Source: Burkholderiales bacterium
GTDB lineage: Bacteria > Pseudomonadota > Gammaproteobacteria > Burkholderiales > Burkholderiaceae_B
DNA length: 64,000 nucleotides
Assembly (NCBI GenBank): GCA_021299735.1
Contig: JAJTEM010000014.1
Span: 62,001 to 126,000, forward strand
Direction of reading: 5' to 3'
Under the pieces are notes generated by a model, which had not been told where the DNA came from, ran no database searches, and saw nothing but the letters and a program-made list of their open reading frames with translations. How positions within the stretch are numbered: position 1 is the stretch's first letter; each line of letters begins with the position of its first letter. Shown piece after piece: positions 52,747 to 61,360 of the stretch. The position numbers were made by a program, and so were the translations under genes.

Positions 52747-52986
52747 ATGAAAGAAATTCAATTAAATGACCCCTTGCTTCAATATGTGTCAGGCGGGAAA
52801 GGCGGAAACGGTAAAAAGACAGGCAAGCCGTCTTCCAAGCCGAAGAAAGGCGGTGATCGTCCTGATGTAACCACTTTGGCAGTTGGTGAAGAGGGCGGAC
52901 AAGGTGAGGTTACAACCATGGCGATTGGCGAAGAGTCTGGTGCTGGAGCAATCAGCCCTGCTGTAGGCCCCTTGGGTTCTTTCTAA
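52747..52986 (+). CDS. Graspetide (plesiocin-like, group 2) precursor peptide
   Basis: This encodes 79 aa. The leader (1-17) MKEIQLNDPLLQYVSGG ends in Gly-Gly. A Lys/Gly-rich linker (18-41) follows. Two cores, TTLAVGEE (residues 42-49) and TTMAIGEE (56-63), are 14 residues apart. TTxxxxEE is the motif of plesiocin-type graspetides, where the two Thr are esterified to the two Glu. The ATP-grasp ligase upstream would make the rings. The tail (64-79) is Gly/Ala/Pro-rich. ATG 52747 is chosen for the leader; no ABC/C39 peptidase exporter is next to it. Confidence 0.8.
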   Translation: MKEIQLNDPLLQYVSGGKGGNGKKTGKPSSKPKKGGDRPDVTTLAVGEEGGQGEVTTMAIGEESGAGAISPAVGPLGSF

Positions 52987-53032
52987 AGTTTCTGGTTCTC
53001 AGCCCAAAGAGCTGCTTTTGCAACTCTTCATT

Positions 53033-54013
53033 TCAAGCCTGCGCCCAAAACACTGCAAATTTTTGATCGGGGTCGGTGTAGGCTTTGCAGGCCTTGAAGC
53101 CCGCGCGTTTCAGCAAATCATCGAACCCGGTCAGGGTCCATTTGTACGAATTTTCTGTGTGAATTCGTTCACCTTCAGCAAACTGCCGTTCACCTCCATC
53201 CCACTGCACCACCACATCACGCAGTGCCTCAAGGTGCATTTCAATTCGGTTCAGTTCGGTGTTGTAAAGGCCAATGTGTTTCCAGTCTTCCAGTTGAAAG
53301 TTGGTTCCAGCCAAGGTGTTAAAGTGCAGCAACATATTGCGGTTAAATGCTGCAGTTACTCCCAAGGCGTCATCGTAAGCGGCTTCAAGCACCGCTTTGC
53401 TTTTCACCAGGTCTACGCCAATCAGCAGGCCACCGCCCGCGGCGGTGCCACACACGGCATGCACCTGTTTTAAAAACAGCAATGCCTCTTCAGGCGTGAA
53501 GTTGCCAATGCTGGAACCTGGATAAAACATCACCTTGGGCTGCGTTGGGTTCAGGGCCAAGCCAGCGGGCAGGGTCAGTTCGCTTGAAAAATCAAGGCCT
53601 ACGCCTGCCATTTCAAGTTCAGGAAACTGCCGTTGCAGGCATTCGAGTGAGCCTTTTAAAAAATCCACTGAAATATCCACGGCCACATAACGTGCCGGGT
53701 GGAACACATTGAAAAGTTTGGCTGCTTTCTCGCAATTGCCCGCGCCCAAATCAATGAACACTGCGCCCTTGGGCACCTGCTTTGCCATGTCGTGCCCGTG
53801 GCTGGCGAAAATAAGTGCTTCTGTGCGGGTGGGGTAGTACTCGGGTATGCAGGTAATGGCTTCGAACAGTTTGGAACCCAACTCGTCGTACAGGTATTTG
53901 GGCGAGGTGTGCGCCTTGCTGGCGCGCAAACCTGTCAGCAATTCTTCGCGAATGTGGTCTGCCTGGCCTTGGTAAATCTGTATGAATTGAGGAGTGGGGT
54001 TTGTGGTTTTCAT
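53033..54013 (-). CDS. egtD: L-histidine N-alpha-methyltransferase EgtD
   Basis: This encodes 326 aa, the usual size of EgtD. It has SPKYLYDELGSKLFEAIT near the N-terminus and the SAM motif FIDLGAGNCEKAAKLF. MFYPGSSIGNFTPEEAL is the family signature and the C-terminus has IHTENSYKW. It methylates histidine three times to hercynine, a precursor of ergothioneine and selenoneine. No EgtB or SenA is in the window. The Phn-type ABC transporter genes directly upstream on the same strand suggest a shared transcript with uptake of the element used later. Confidence 0.93.
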   Translation of the reverse strand: MKTTNPTPQFIQIYQGQADHIREELLTGLRASKAHTSPKYLYDELGSKLFEAITCIPEYYPTRTEALIFASHGHDMAKQVPKGAVFIDLGAGNCEKAAKLFNVFHPARYVAVDISVDFLKGSLECLQRQFPELEMAGVGLDFSSELTLPAGLALNPTQPKVMFYPGSSIGNFTPEEALLFLKQVHAVCGTAAGGGLLIGVDLVKSKAVLEAAYDDALGVTAAFNRNMLLHFNTLAGTNFQLEDWKHIGLYNTELNRIEMHLEALRDVVVQWDGGERQFAEGERIHTENSYKWTLTGFDDLLKRAGFKACKAYTDPDQKFAVFWAQA

Positions 54014-54026
54014 GGTTTGAACAAAG

Positions 54027-54845
54027 TCATCGGGTCATCGTGCGGCGCAGGTGGTAGCTCATGCTGTCCACAATGGCCACCAGCAGCAACATGGCTGCCA
54101 AAATGGTGGCGGTTTTACCCATCTGGAATAAACCCATGTGAAACGACAGCAATTGCCCCAGGCCGCCAGCACCTACTACGCCCAATACAGCAGCAGCGCG
54201 AATGTTGTTTTCCCAGCGGTACAGGGTGTAGCTCATTAGTTGGGGCAACACCTGCGGCAGGGTGGTGAAATAAAACACTTTCAGGTTGCCAACACCCTGC
54301 GTGCGCAGCGCATCTGCCGGCTCGGGCGGGGCGTTTTCAATTGATTCAGCAAAAAGCCTGCCCAGCACCCCTGTGGTGTGAAAGGCCAGTGCCAGCGTGC
54401 CGGCAAAAGGCCCAAGGCCTGCTGAAATCAGCAGCAAAGCGGCCCACACCAATTCGGGAATGGAGCGCAGCGCATTCAGTACCCAGCGAGTGGGGGTGCG
54501 CATAAGGCCTTTGTCGTTGCTGTGCAGTTTGCTTGCGGGTATGGCCAAAGCCAGGCCTGCCACTGCAGCCAGCGCTGTGCCCAGCAAGGACATGGCCAGT
54601 GTTTCAACCGTGCCCCAGCCCACTTTGCTGAGGAATGCGGCCTGGGTGTCCATCGGGAAAAACTCGCTGATGAATCGACCCATCGACCGAAACGCCTCAA
54701 GGGACAAAAACTCACCCCATTTCAGGTTCAATGTCCAGAAGCTGGCAATGATCAAGGCCAACATGCCCAGCAGCAAGGCGGCAGTGCCGCCTTTCATGAC
54801 GGGTGGTGCTTTGGTGGGGCAAGTTGTGTGTGGCGAGGTGTTCAT
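54027..54845 (-). CDS. PhnE-type ABC transporter permease
   Basis: This encodes 272 aa with about six membrane helices. The EAA-like loop reads DALRTQGVGNLKVFYFTTLP. It belongs to the phosphonate/phosphite permease family. A second PhnE-type gene precedes it with a 4-base overlap, so the two permeases probably form a heterodimer. egtD follows 13 bp later on the same transcript. Confidence 0.88.
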   Translation of the reverse strand: MNTSPHTTCPTKAPPVMKGGTAALLLGMLALIIASFWTLNLKWGEFLSLEAFRSMGRFISEFFPMDTQAAFLSKVGWGTVETLAMSLLGTALAAVAGLALAIPASKLHSNDKGLMRTPTRWVLNALRSIPELVWAALLLISAGLGPFAGTLALAFHTTGVLGRLFAESIENAPPEPADALRTQGVGNLKVFYFTTLPQVLPQLMSYTLYRWENNIRAAAVLGVVGAGGLGQLLSFHMGLFQMGKTATILAAMLLLVAIVDSMSYHLRRTMTR

Positions 54846-55702
54846 ATCAAACGCTTCCGGAAGAATGCGCTGACTGCGTCAGCCATAGCCACCAGCAAAA
54901 TGAACACAATCAGCATGGTGGAAACTTCACCACCGTTGAACATTTTCATGGAATTGTCGAGTTCCTGGCCCAAGCCGCCTGCACCTACAAAACCCAACAC
55001 CACTGAGGATCGAATGGCGCATTCCCATCGGTACACGGTGTAGGAAGTCAGTTCCATCACGTTTTGTGGCAACAGGCCGTAGAAAAAGGCTTGCAAGCGG
55101 CCCGAGCCGTTGCGCAGCAGGGTTTCAGTGGGTGTTGTTTCTCCGCTTTCGAGAATTTCCCCATACACTTTGCCCAACATGCCGCCATACGTAAGGGCAA
55201 TCGCCAACACACCGGCTGTAGGGCCAAGGCCTACTACGCGCACAAACACCAGTGCCCATACCAATTCCGGAATACTGCGAAGAACAATAAGTGTCCAGCG
55301 AATGGTTTGCCGAATTGCGAAGGGCAGGGCAGCCATTTTTCCCGAGATGGCCGACACGGATAACACCCTTGTGGACAAAATGGTAAGCGGGAAAGCGATG
55401 ACCAGCGCCAGCACCATGCCTGCGGTTGCAATGGCCACGGTTTTCCAGGTTTCGCGCAGAATTCTGGCCAGCAAATCGGGTTCCAGCACCGGCGGAAAGA
55501 AGCTGCCAATAAATTTGGCACTTATTTTCATATTCTCGGGTTCGAACAAAACCGAAGGCCGAAATTCTGTGGTGTGGGTTAGGGGCCACAGCAGCAGTAA
55601 GGTAAAAGTGATCCAGAACAACCGTTGGTGCCACGCAGGGTCGCGTTTAGGCACATCAAAGCGCGGGTTGTGTACTGGCAAGTGCAGGCTGTTCATCGGC
55701 AA
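54842..55702 (-). CDS. PhnE-type ABC transporter permease (first of two)
   Basis: This encodes 286 aa, about six membrane helices, with FAIRQTIRWTLIVLRSIPEL and the EAA-like LLRNGSGRLQAFFYGLLPQ block. It pairs with the next permease gene, with which it overlaps by 4 bases; its start overlaps the ATPase gene by 10 bases. All four genes form one operon. Confidence 0.88.
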   Translation of the reverse strand: MPMNSLHLPVHNPRFDVPKRDPAWHQRLFWITFTLLLLWPLTHTTEFRPSVLFEPENMKISAKFIGSFFPPVLEPDLLARILRETWKTVAIATAGMVLALVIAFPLTILSTRVLSVSAISGKMAALPFAIRQTIRWTLIVLRSIPELVWALVFVRVVGLGPTAGVLAIALTYGGMLGKVYGEILESGETTPTETLLRNGSGRLQAFFYGLLPQNVMELTSYTVYRWECAIRSSVVLGFVGAGGLGQELDNSMKMFNGGEVSTMLIVFILLVAMADAVSAFFRKRLI

Positions 55703-56535
55703 TTGTTGACTACAACTGCGGGCGTCACACGCTCGAATTGTTTTTCAATCAATTCACGGTCTTGGTGGCCCAGCAGTTCATGCTCGTATTGAGAGTATAG
55801 CGATTTCAACATGGCGGGTGTTACTTGCTCAGTGGGCAAATCGAACTCGATTTGCCCGTGGCGCAGGCCCACAATACGTTTGAAGAATGCCAAGGCCATA
55901 TCGACCTGGTGTAAGGTGCAAACCAGCGTAATGCCACTTTCGCGCGCATTTTCGGTAAGTGCTGACATGGCCAGGCGGGCCCGCGTGGGGTCGAGTGCAG
56001 ACAAAGGTTCGTCAACCAGCCACAATTTTGCAGGCGATACAAACAAACGTGCCAGGCCCACTCGCTGGCGTTCGCCACCGGAAAGGCGGTCAACGCGTTC
56101 GAAAATTTTCTCGGGCAAATCAAGCTTGCTTAGTGCCTGGTGTGCAGCCGGAATATCAACCGGATAAAACAGGGATTGGATGCTTTGTGCAAGGTTCATG
56201 GCCGGCAAACGCCCGGCCAACACCGATGTGATAACACGTTGGCGCGGTGGCAGGGGCGGAACTTGTGGCGCAACAATTAACTGGCCACGCAGTTTTTGCA
56301 GCTTGCGTTTGCTTAAACTCCAGGGGTTTTGATCGTTTAATGCAACTTGCCCTTTCAGCGGCTTTAGCGTGCAAGACAGCACCTGAAGCAGCGTGGTTTT
56401 GCCTGCGCCAGAAGGGCCGATCAGTGCGATTTGCTCCCCACTGCCAATTTGCAGCGACATTTTTTTAATCGCTGGTGCGCTGCTGGAGGGTGCGGAGGGA
56501 TGGCAGGCATCAATATCCTGAATTTGAAGCTTCAC
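55693..56535 (-). CDS. PhnC-type ABC transporter ATP-binding protein
   Basis: This encodes 280 aa. Walker A GPSGAGKTT, Q-loop, signature DRLSGGERQRVGLARL, Walker B LWLVDEPLSALD and the switch His in VCTLHQVDMA are all present. It energises uptake with the two permeases downstream and the binding protein upstream. Confidence 0.9.
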   Translation of the reverse strand: MKLQIQDIDACHPSAPSSSAPAIKKMSLQIGSGEQIALIGPSGAGKTTLLQVLSCTLKPLKGQVALNDQNPWSLSKRKLQKLRGQLIVAPQVPPLPPRQRVITSVLAGRLPAMNLAQSIQSLFYPVDIPAAHQALSKLDLPEKIFERVDRLSGGERQRVGLARLFVSPAKLWLVDEPLSALDPTRARLAMSALTENARESGITLVCTLHQVDMALAFFKRIVGLRHGQIEFDLPTEQVTPAMLKSLYSQYEHELLGHQDRELIEKQFERVTPAVVVNNCR

Positions 56536-56594
56536 TGCGCTGCGTTCCCCATATTACTGCGGGGGCCCAGTGCAGGCCCCCATCAACTGTTTGA

Positions 56595-57470
56595 TTATAA
56601 CAAGCCAGCGCTGCGAGCGGCGCTTTCCAAACCTTTGTAGTTTTCAGGCTTGGTGTCCACGTAACGTGTGGCGCGGTTCAACTTCAGGATTTCCGCATGT
56701 TCGGGTACTGCGGGGTCCAGGTCGAACAGGGCTTTCTGGATTTTTTTGCGCAAATCGGCAGGCATGTCTTGGTGCACTGTCCAGTTGTAGTTGTAATAGG
56801 GTGGGGTGGTGTAGAACACGTCTACAGCCTTGGTGTCCACCTTGTTTTCATTCACGAATTTTTTCCAAACCGTGATGTCGAGTGCGGCAGCATCAACTTT
56901 GCCGCTGACCACAGATGCGATGGTGGCATCGTGCGCACCGGAATAGGCCACGCGCTTGAATGCTTTCTCAGGTTCCAGGCCAGCTTCCAGCAGGAAGCTG
57001 CGCGGCATCCGGTGGCCTGAAGTGCTGCTTTGTGAACCAAATGAAATTTGTTTGCCCTTCATGTCTTGCAGGGTTTTAATGCCTGAATCGGTTTTGGCAA
57101 TGAATACAGACTGAAACTTGGTGTCTTCAACGCGCTGGGCGATTGGAATAACCTTGCCGTTGGAGCGCAAGTTGGCCTGCACATGGGTAAAGCCGCCAAA
57201 CCAAACCAGGTCTACTTTCTTGTTCACCAGGGCTTCAACAGCGGCTGGGTAGTCGCTCACGGGTGTGAACTCCACTTTCATGCCGACGGCCTTGGACAAG
57301 TAGGCTGCCAAGGGTTCGAACTTGCGAATTTGCTCGGTGGCTGCTTCTTCAGGAATGGTTGTTACTTTCAAAACCTGTTCCGCGTGGGCTGAAACGGTAA
57401 AGCCAGCGGCCAGCGCAATGGCGGCCACAGAGAACAAACGGCGTGAAATGGAAAATACTGAACTTTTCAT
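56595..57470 (-). CDS. PhnD-type substrate-binding protein, possibly selenate/oxyanion
   Basis: This encodes 291 aa with a cleavable signal peptide (RRLFSVAAIALAAGFTVSAHAE). The mature part starts EQVLKVTTIPEEAATEQIRK and contains DLVWFGGFTHVQA, SFGSQSSTSGHRMPRSFLLE and VFYTTPPYYNYNWTVHQD. This subgroup of PhnD-like proteins is often named putative selenate-binding protein; I recall this from annotation practice and it is not proven. With egtD, SelD-fusion and SenB in the same region, uptake of a selenium oxyanion is a reasonable guess; phosphonate is the alternative. ATG 57470 begins the signal peptide. Confidence 0.8.
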   Translation of the reverse strand: MKSSVFSISRRLFSVAAIALAAGFTVSAHAEQVLKVTTIPEEAATEQIRKFEPLAAYLSKAVGMKVEFTPVSDYPAAVEALVNKKVDLVWFGGFTHVQANLRSNGKVIPIAQRVEDTKFQSVFIAKTDSGIKTLQDMKGKQISFGSQSSTSGHRMPRSFLLEAGLEPEKAFKRVAYSGAHDATIASVVSGKVDAAALDITVWKKFVNENKVDTKAVDVFYTTPPYYNYNWTVHQDMPADLRKKIQKALFDLDPAVPEHAEILKLNRATRYVDTKPENYKGLESAARSAGLL

Positions 57471-57590
57471 GAGTACCTCGTTGTACAGAACGATTGGAAA
57501 TAACCCTAGAATTGATAATCGCACAAACAATTAACGTTTTAATCGTTAAGTGTTTGTGCTGCTGTTTTTTTAACTTTTAATTTTGAATAT

Positions 57591-58190
57591 TCAAGTACCC
57601 AGCTTGCCGGCAGCTTTAACCTCTGCGGCCTGTTCTTCACCGGTTTTGTAGTGCGGTACACGAATAACCATGCGTTTTGCACGCTGAATAAAACTGTTGT
57701 TGCCTTTGATTTCGTTGTTCCAGTATTCATCAGACAGCGCAATGTTTTTGTCCAGTTCAAGCTCGAAGGCTGCTTGCGACACTGTGCCGCCAAAAATATA
57801 GGTTTTTCCGTTCACCACTTTGAAGTCGCTGGCATTGCCGCCCCAAGGAATGCCAAACATGATGCCGTTGGCACAGTAGCCGCCGTACTGCGGAATGTAT
57901 TTGGTGGGCTCTGCATCGAACAGGGCCTTGTGTTCGGCGCTGGCGAAGTGAAAGTCAACATCCTGGTAGGTGCTGCTGAATTCTGATTTGCCCTGAACGT
58001 AGGCGTTCTGGGTAATGTAAGCCACAACATCAGCACCAAACAGCATCAGGCGGTCTGCACCTTCCATGGCTGCTGCATTCACGGGTGTCAATTCGCTGGC
58101 TGGGTTTTGGGCGGTCATTGCGGTACAGCCACTCAGCCCGAGCACCAGGCTGGCTGCAATCAGTAGCTTGTTGGTGCGGGTAAAAATCAA
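57591..58190 (-). CDS. YHS domain lipoprotein
   Basis: This encodes 199 aa with the lipobox LSGC after a hydrophobic signal. A YHS-like domain (about residues 70-125) includes DVDFHFASAEHKALF and YIPQYGGYCANGIMFG with a Cys that could bind metal. YHS domains occur with metal or cofactor handling proteins. Its ATG overlaps the ATP-grasp stop by 4 bases, so the two are coupled. Function unknown. Confidence 0.8.
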   Translation of the reverse strand: MIFTRTNKLLIAASLVLGLSGCTAMTAQNPASELTPVNAAAMEGADRLMLFGADVVAYITQNAYVQGKSEFSSTYQDVDFHFASAEHKALFDAEPTKYIPQYGGYCANGIMFGIPWGGNASDFKVVNGKTYIFGGTVSQAAFELELDKNIALSDEYWNNEIKGNNSFIQRAKRMVIRVPHYKTGEEQAAEVKAAGKLGT

Positions 58191-59542
58191 AATACTTCTC
58201 CGGTGTTGGGTTGAATCAAATCGATGAACTGACCCTTTTCGTTGAAAACAGTTCCTGCAGGGTCTTCAAGGTAAGGTGCCGGCCAGCCCAACAGGCTGCT
58301 TGCTTGTTCGCAGCGTTGGCGAAGGTCTCGCGGGTTTTCTCCGCCCAAGTGCACAATTCCGTACCGATAACTGCGCAGCCACTTGAAGTCCCTGTGCAAT
58401 TCTTTGGCGTCCTTGGGGTATTCAAACAGCAGGGCATCGGGAAATGCTTTCCGGAAAGCAGCTTTTTGTACCAAGCCGGGGAATGGCACCGTGGCCTTTG
58501 GGTTGAACGACCGGTATACAAAGCTGGCGGTGGCACCCGCTGTGGGCGCTTTGCGGGCCAATGTAGCCGGGTTTATGCCATGGGCCAGTGCAAACGCAAT
58601 TTCATGCAGATCGATGCCATCCACGCGCAAGTACAGGTCGGAAAACTGCGAGGCCATGCGCGGGTTGAATTCAATCACAGTAATTTTGCCCGTGGCTTCA
58701 TCATGAAAAAATTCCATGTTGAACAGGCCGTGGTCAAAACCCACCGCATTCAGAAAGCGCCGGGCTACATCGGCCGCGCGGTCCTGCACATCCGCATGCA
58801 GTTTGCTCGGGTATTCAAAGCGCATGAAGGCATCGGTGTTGGGGTACATTACCTCGTCGACCACGCCCAAGGCGCGAACCTCGCCCTGCCAGACATAGCC
58901 ATCCAGGTTGTATTGGCGCCCGCGCATTGGGGCCTCCAGCATCATGCTGTGTGCCGTACCAGCTTCAGGAAGCCGCTTTTTTGCAATGCGCTCGAAGGGC
59001 TCAACCAGGTGCTTGATCACCCACAATTCCCAAGGGCCGAAGCGGGTGTGATCGTGCAATTCCTGGGCGTTTTTAACCTGCCGCGACAATACCGAGAATG
59101 CGGCCTTCACGGGTTTTACAAATTGTGGGTAGTCAATGCCTTCGGGCACCGGGCCGCCATAGGCCGCGTTCAGGCGGGCAAATGGCAGGTTCGCTTCCGG
59201 GGCCACTTGTTGAAGCACTTCGCGGGCATGCAATTTGTGCTGGCAGGCCAGAATGGCATTCACGGGTGTACCCGGCCAGCCCATTTTTTCGGCCAGCAGT
59301 GCAGCGCACAAGGCGCCAAATTGCTCGTGGTTGGATGCCACGGCTTTTGCACCCTGCAGCTTGGCCAGCACAGCGGCTTTGGCCACAAATCGCTCTGTGT
59401 CGAACCAGGCCAGGCGCGCGTTGCTGGGAAAGCTGAATAAATCAAAGCCGGAAACCACACTGGGCCATTGGGCACGAAGCCGGTTGGCCCCCAGTTCATC
59501 CCAGTCGTAATTGAACAGCAGCAGCGTTTTTGGATGTGGCAT
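58187..59542 (-). CDS. ATP-grasp domain protein, carboxylate-amine ligase type
   Basis: This encodes 451 aa. The ATP-grasp core spans about residues 100-320, with LACQHKLHAREVLQQ, PQFVKPVKAAFSVLS and the metal-binding end VIEFNPRMASQFSDLY. The C-terminal part (about 330-451) is a domain of unknown fold. The ligated substrates cannot be told. It is unrelated in sequence to the graspetide ligase at 51.6 kb. It is coupled to the YHS lipoprotein gene and starts 17 bp after the DUF547 gene on the same strand, so the three probably form an operon. Confidence 0.8.
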   Translation of the reverse strand: MPHPKTLLLFNYDWDELGANRLRAQWPSVVSGFDLFSFPSNARLAWFDTERFVAKAAVLAKLQGAKAVASNHEQFGALCAALLAEKMGWPGTPVNAILACQHKLHAREVLQQVAPEANLPFARLNAAYGGPVPEGIDYPQFVKPVKAAFSVLSRQVKNAQELHDHTRFGPWELWVIKHLVEPFERIAKKRLPEAGTAHSMMLEAPMRGRQYNLDGYVWQGEVRALGVVDEVMYPNTDAFMRFEYPSKLHADVQDRAADVARRFLNAVGFDHGLFNMEFFHDEATGKITVIEFNPRMASQFSDLYLRVDGIDLHEIAFALAHGINPATLARKAPTAGATASFVYRSFNPKATVPFPGLVQKAAFRKAFPDALLFEYPKDAKELHRDFKWLRSYRYGIVHLGGENPRDLRQRCEQASSLLGWPAPYLEDPAGTVFNEKGQFIDLIQPNTGEVF

Positions 59543-59559
59543 GTAAAAGCAGAATTGGA

Positions 59560-60366
59560 TTAGCGGGGAATGTCGTTGAGCGACCAGTTGTAATCCGTAT
59601 ACGTAACGGGAAGCGATTTGGATGCGATTTTATCCACTATTTCTGGCGTGGAGCTCATGTCTTTGGCCCATTTTGCAAATACATCCTTCACCTCTTTAAA
59701 ACCTTGGTGGCCTTTTTCAAAGTCTTCGGCAAACCATTTGAAAATAGGGCTTACCTGCAGTTCACCATTTTTTACGCGGTTTCGGCTTGGATCGCTTAAA
59801 AAGCGGCGCATGCCGTCGTCCAGTTGGGCATTCAGTTTTGTTGCTGTAAAGGCTTCATTACGCAGGGCTGGGCAACCAATGCTGGCGCAGTTCACGGCAG
59901 CATGAATGCGGGGTTCACTGTATTTGGGGCGAAGTTGTTCGTGTTCAATCCAGTCCAGGTGGCGTTTTTCTCCCAGCAGCGTGAAAAATTCCTGTTTCCA
60001 GGGGCTGCTGAACACGCCACCAATTTCCTTGATGGATTTGATTTTTGGATACTTGGTCAGGATAAGTTCAATGGTGAAGCCATTGTAGGCATTGATTAAA
60101 AATGCCATTTGCTGGGTTTTTGAAAAACCGTTGAAATCGGCCTGGCTTAGTGCAGACCAATCATTCAGCACAGTTTTCAGGGCCTGTCGGTCTTTTTGAA
60201 AACCCGCGTAATCCACAGCGGTTTGTTTGTTGTCGGGTAGCCATTTCACGTGTTTTGCCAGAAGGCCGTTCCAGGCCGTGTAGTTGTGATCAAACTCGGC
60301 AGCGAAGCCGGTGCTGCCTGCGGACAGGGTAAAAACCAACAACAATGTTTTGATGAATTTCAGCAT
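59560..60366 (-). CDS. DUF547 family secreted protein
   Basis: This encodes 268 aa with a signal peptide (LLLVFTLSAGSTGFAAE). DUF547 signatures are seen in MAFLINAYNGFTIELIL and NCASIGCPAL, the latter with a conserved Cys pair, and RFLSDPSRNRV near the end. The function is unknown; members are exported and share a papain-like fold in some predictions. ATG 60366 starts the signal peptide; an upstream in-frame ATG adds a non-signal extension. Confidence 0.85.
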   Translation of the reverse strand: MLKFIKTLLLVFTLSAGSTGFAAEFDHNYTAWNGLLAKHVKWLPDNKQTAVDYAGFQKDRQALKTVLNDWSALSQADFNGFSKTQQMAFLINAYNGFTIELILTKYPKIKSIKEIGGVFSSPWKQEFFTLLGEKRHLDWIEHEQLRPKYSEPRIHAAVNCASIGCPALRNEAFTATKLNAQLDDGMRRFLSDPSRNRVKNGELQVSPIFKWFAEDFEKGHQGFKEVKDVFAKWAKDMSSTPEIVDKIASKSLPVTYTDYNWSLNDIPR

Positions 60367-60498
60367 GGTGAATGGGGGGCCCAGTGAATTGAACTTAAGT
60401 GGGGTTATCAAGTTGAGCTAGCGTATTCGTTCTGTGCGGCTATTTGGTTACACTACCGCAAATTCATCTCTACAGATTCAACACAACCTGGAGTTGCC

Positions 60499-60846
60499 AT
60501 GCCCGCTGTTCCGGTCACCATTGCCATGCTGTTGATCAGCAATATTTTCATGACCTTTGCATGGTATGCCCATTTGAAAGACATGAGTCAAAAGCCCTGG
60601 ATTATTGCGGCTTTGGTCAGTTGGGGTATTGCCCTGTTTGAATACTTGTTTCAGGTGCCTGCCAACCGCATTGGTTACACGGTGTTGTCTGTAGGGCAGT
60701 TGAAGGTGATGCAGGAAATAATCACGCTGACGGTGTTTGTGCCGTTCGCAGTGTTTTACATGAAAGAGCCACTGAAGCTGGACTATTTGTGGGCTGGTTT
60801 GTGCCTTGTGGGTGCGGCTTACTTTATTTTCAGGGACAAGCTGTAG
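60499..60846 (+). CDS. DMT/DUF486 family small membrane protein
   Basis: This encodes 115 aa with four membrane helices. FMTFAWYAHLKDMSQKPW and FEYLFQVPANRIGY are typical of DUF486 proteins, short relatives of the drug/metabolite transporter superfamily. The substrate is unknown. It stands alone on the plus strand and converges with the receiver gene 17 bp downstream. Confidence 0.88.
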   Translation: MPAVPVTIAMLLISNIFMTFAWYAHLKDMSQKPWIIAALVSWGIALFEYLFQVPANRIGYTVLSVGQLKVMQEIITLTVFVPFAVFYMKEPLKLDYLWAGLCLVGAAYFIFRDKL

Positions 60847-60863
60847 AAAAGTACTTAGGGCGC

Positions 60864-61247
60864 CTAGACCACCCTTTGATCAAACTGCGCAATGAATTCC
60901 TCAATTGCTCGCGTAAATCGTTGCCCCTGGCCGCCTTTCTCCGCTACCTGTATTCTGCCCGCTGCCTGTTTTTCCAGTTGTAACGGAAGCTCTTCTTCGG
61001 TGGACTGAACAATCACCGGCGTGTGTTCACAATATTCAAGCAAGAAACGGGCGGTGTTTTCTGCCTTCGAGTCGCCTACATTCAGGTCGGAGATCAGAAG
61101 CTGACAACCGCCATGAGATGCCTTCAGTTGCGCCAGGCTTCGGAAGTACTTCACTTCGACCCGGTCAGCAAGCAGCCGTGTCAAGTGTGTTTCGAGAACA
61201 AACCGATGCATTTCAAAATCTTCGAGGCAGAAAATTACTGGTTTCAT
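60864..61247 (-). CDS. Stand-alone receiver-like protein
   Basis: This encodes 127 aa with only a CheY-like fold: acidic residues in FCLEDFEMHR, candidate phosphoacceptor Asp in LLISDLNVGDS, Ser/Thr in VIVQSTEEE and Lys in VAEKG. No output domain follows. It may pass phosphate or bind a partner. Sequence drift from typical receivers (ED instead of DD, DLN) lowers confidence. It is divergent from the exchanger gene. Confidence 0.65.
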   Translation of the reverse strand: MKPVIFCLEDFEMHRFVLETHLTRLLADRVEVKYFRSLAQLKASHGGCQLLISDLNVGDSKAENTARFLLEYCEHTPVIVQSTEEELPLQLEKQAAGRIQVAEKGGQGQRFTRAIEEFIAQFDQRVV

Positions 61248-61360
61248 GCTTTGTTAGAATTCAAGCTGTAACATCTCCATCCTACGAGAAATGTATTCAG
61301 AGTGAGAAATCTGGTGAATTTTCATCCCTCACAATGGGGTTGTGGCGCAGGGGGGCTTTC

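Noticed and set aside
37341-57470. Complete selenoneine cluster
   Set aside because: SenA was looked for but is not in the window, so only a partial set is claimed.
58211-59440. Plus-strand frame of 409 codons
   Set aside because: Fully antisense to the ATP-grasp gene, with a His/Gln/Gly-rich translation that matches no fold; an artefact of codon bias.
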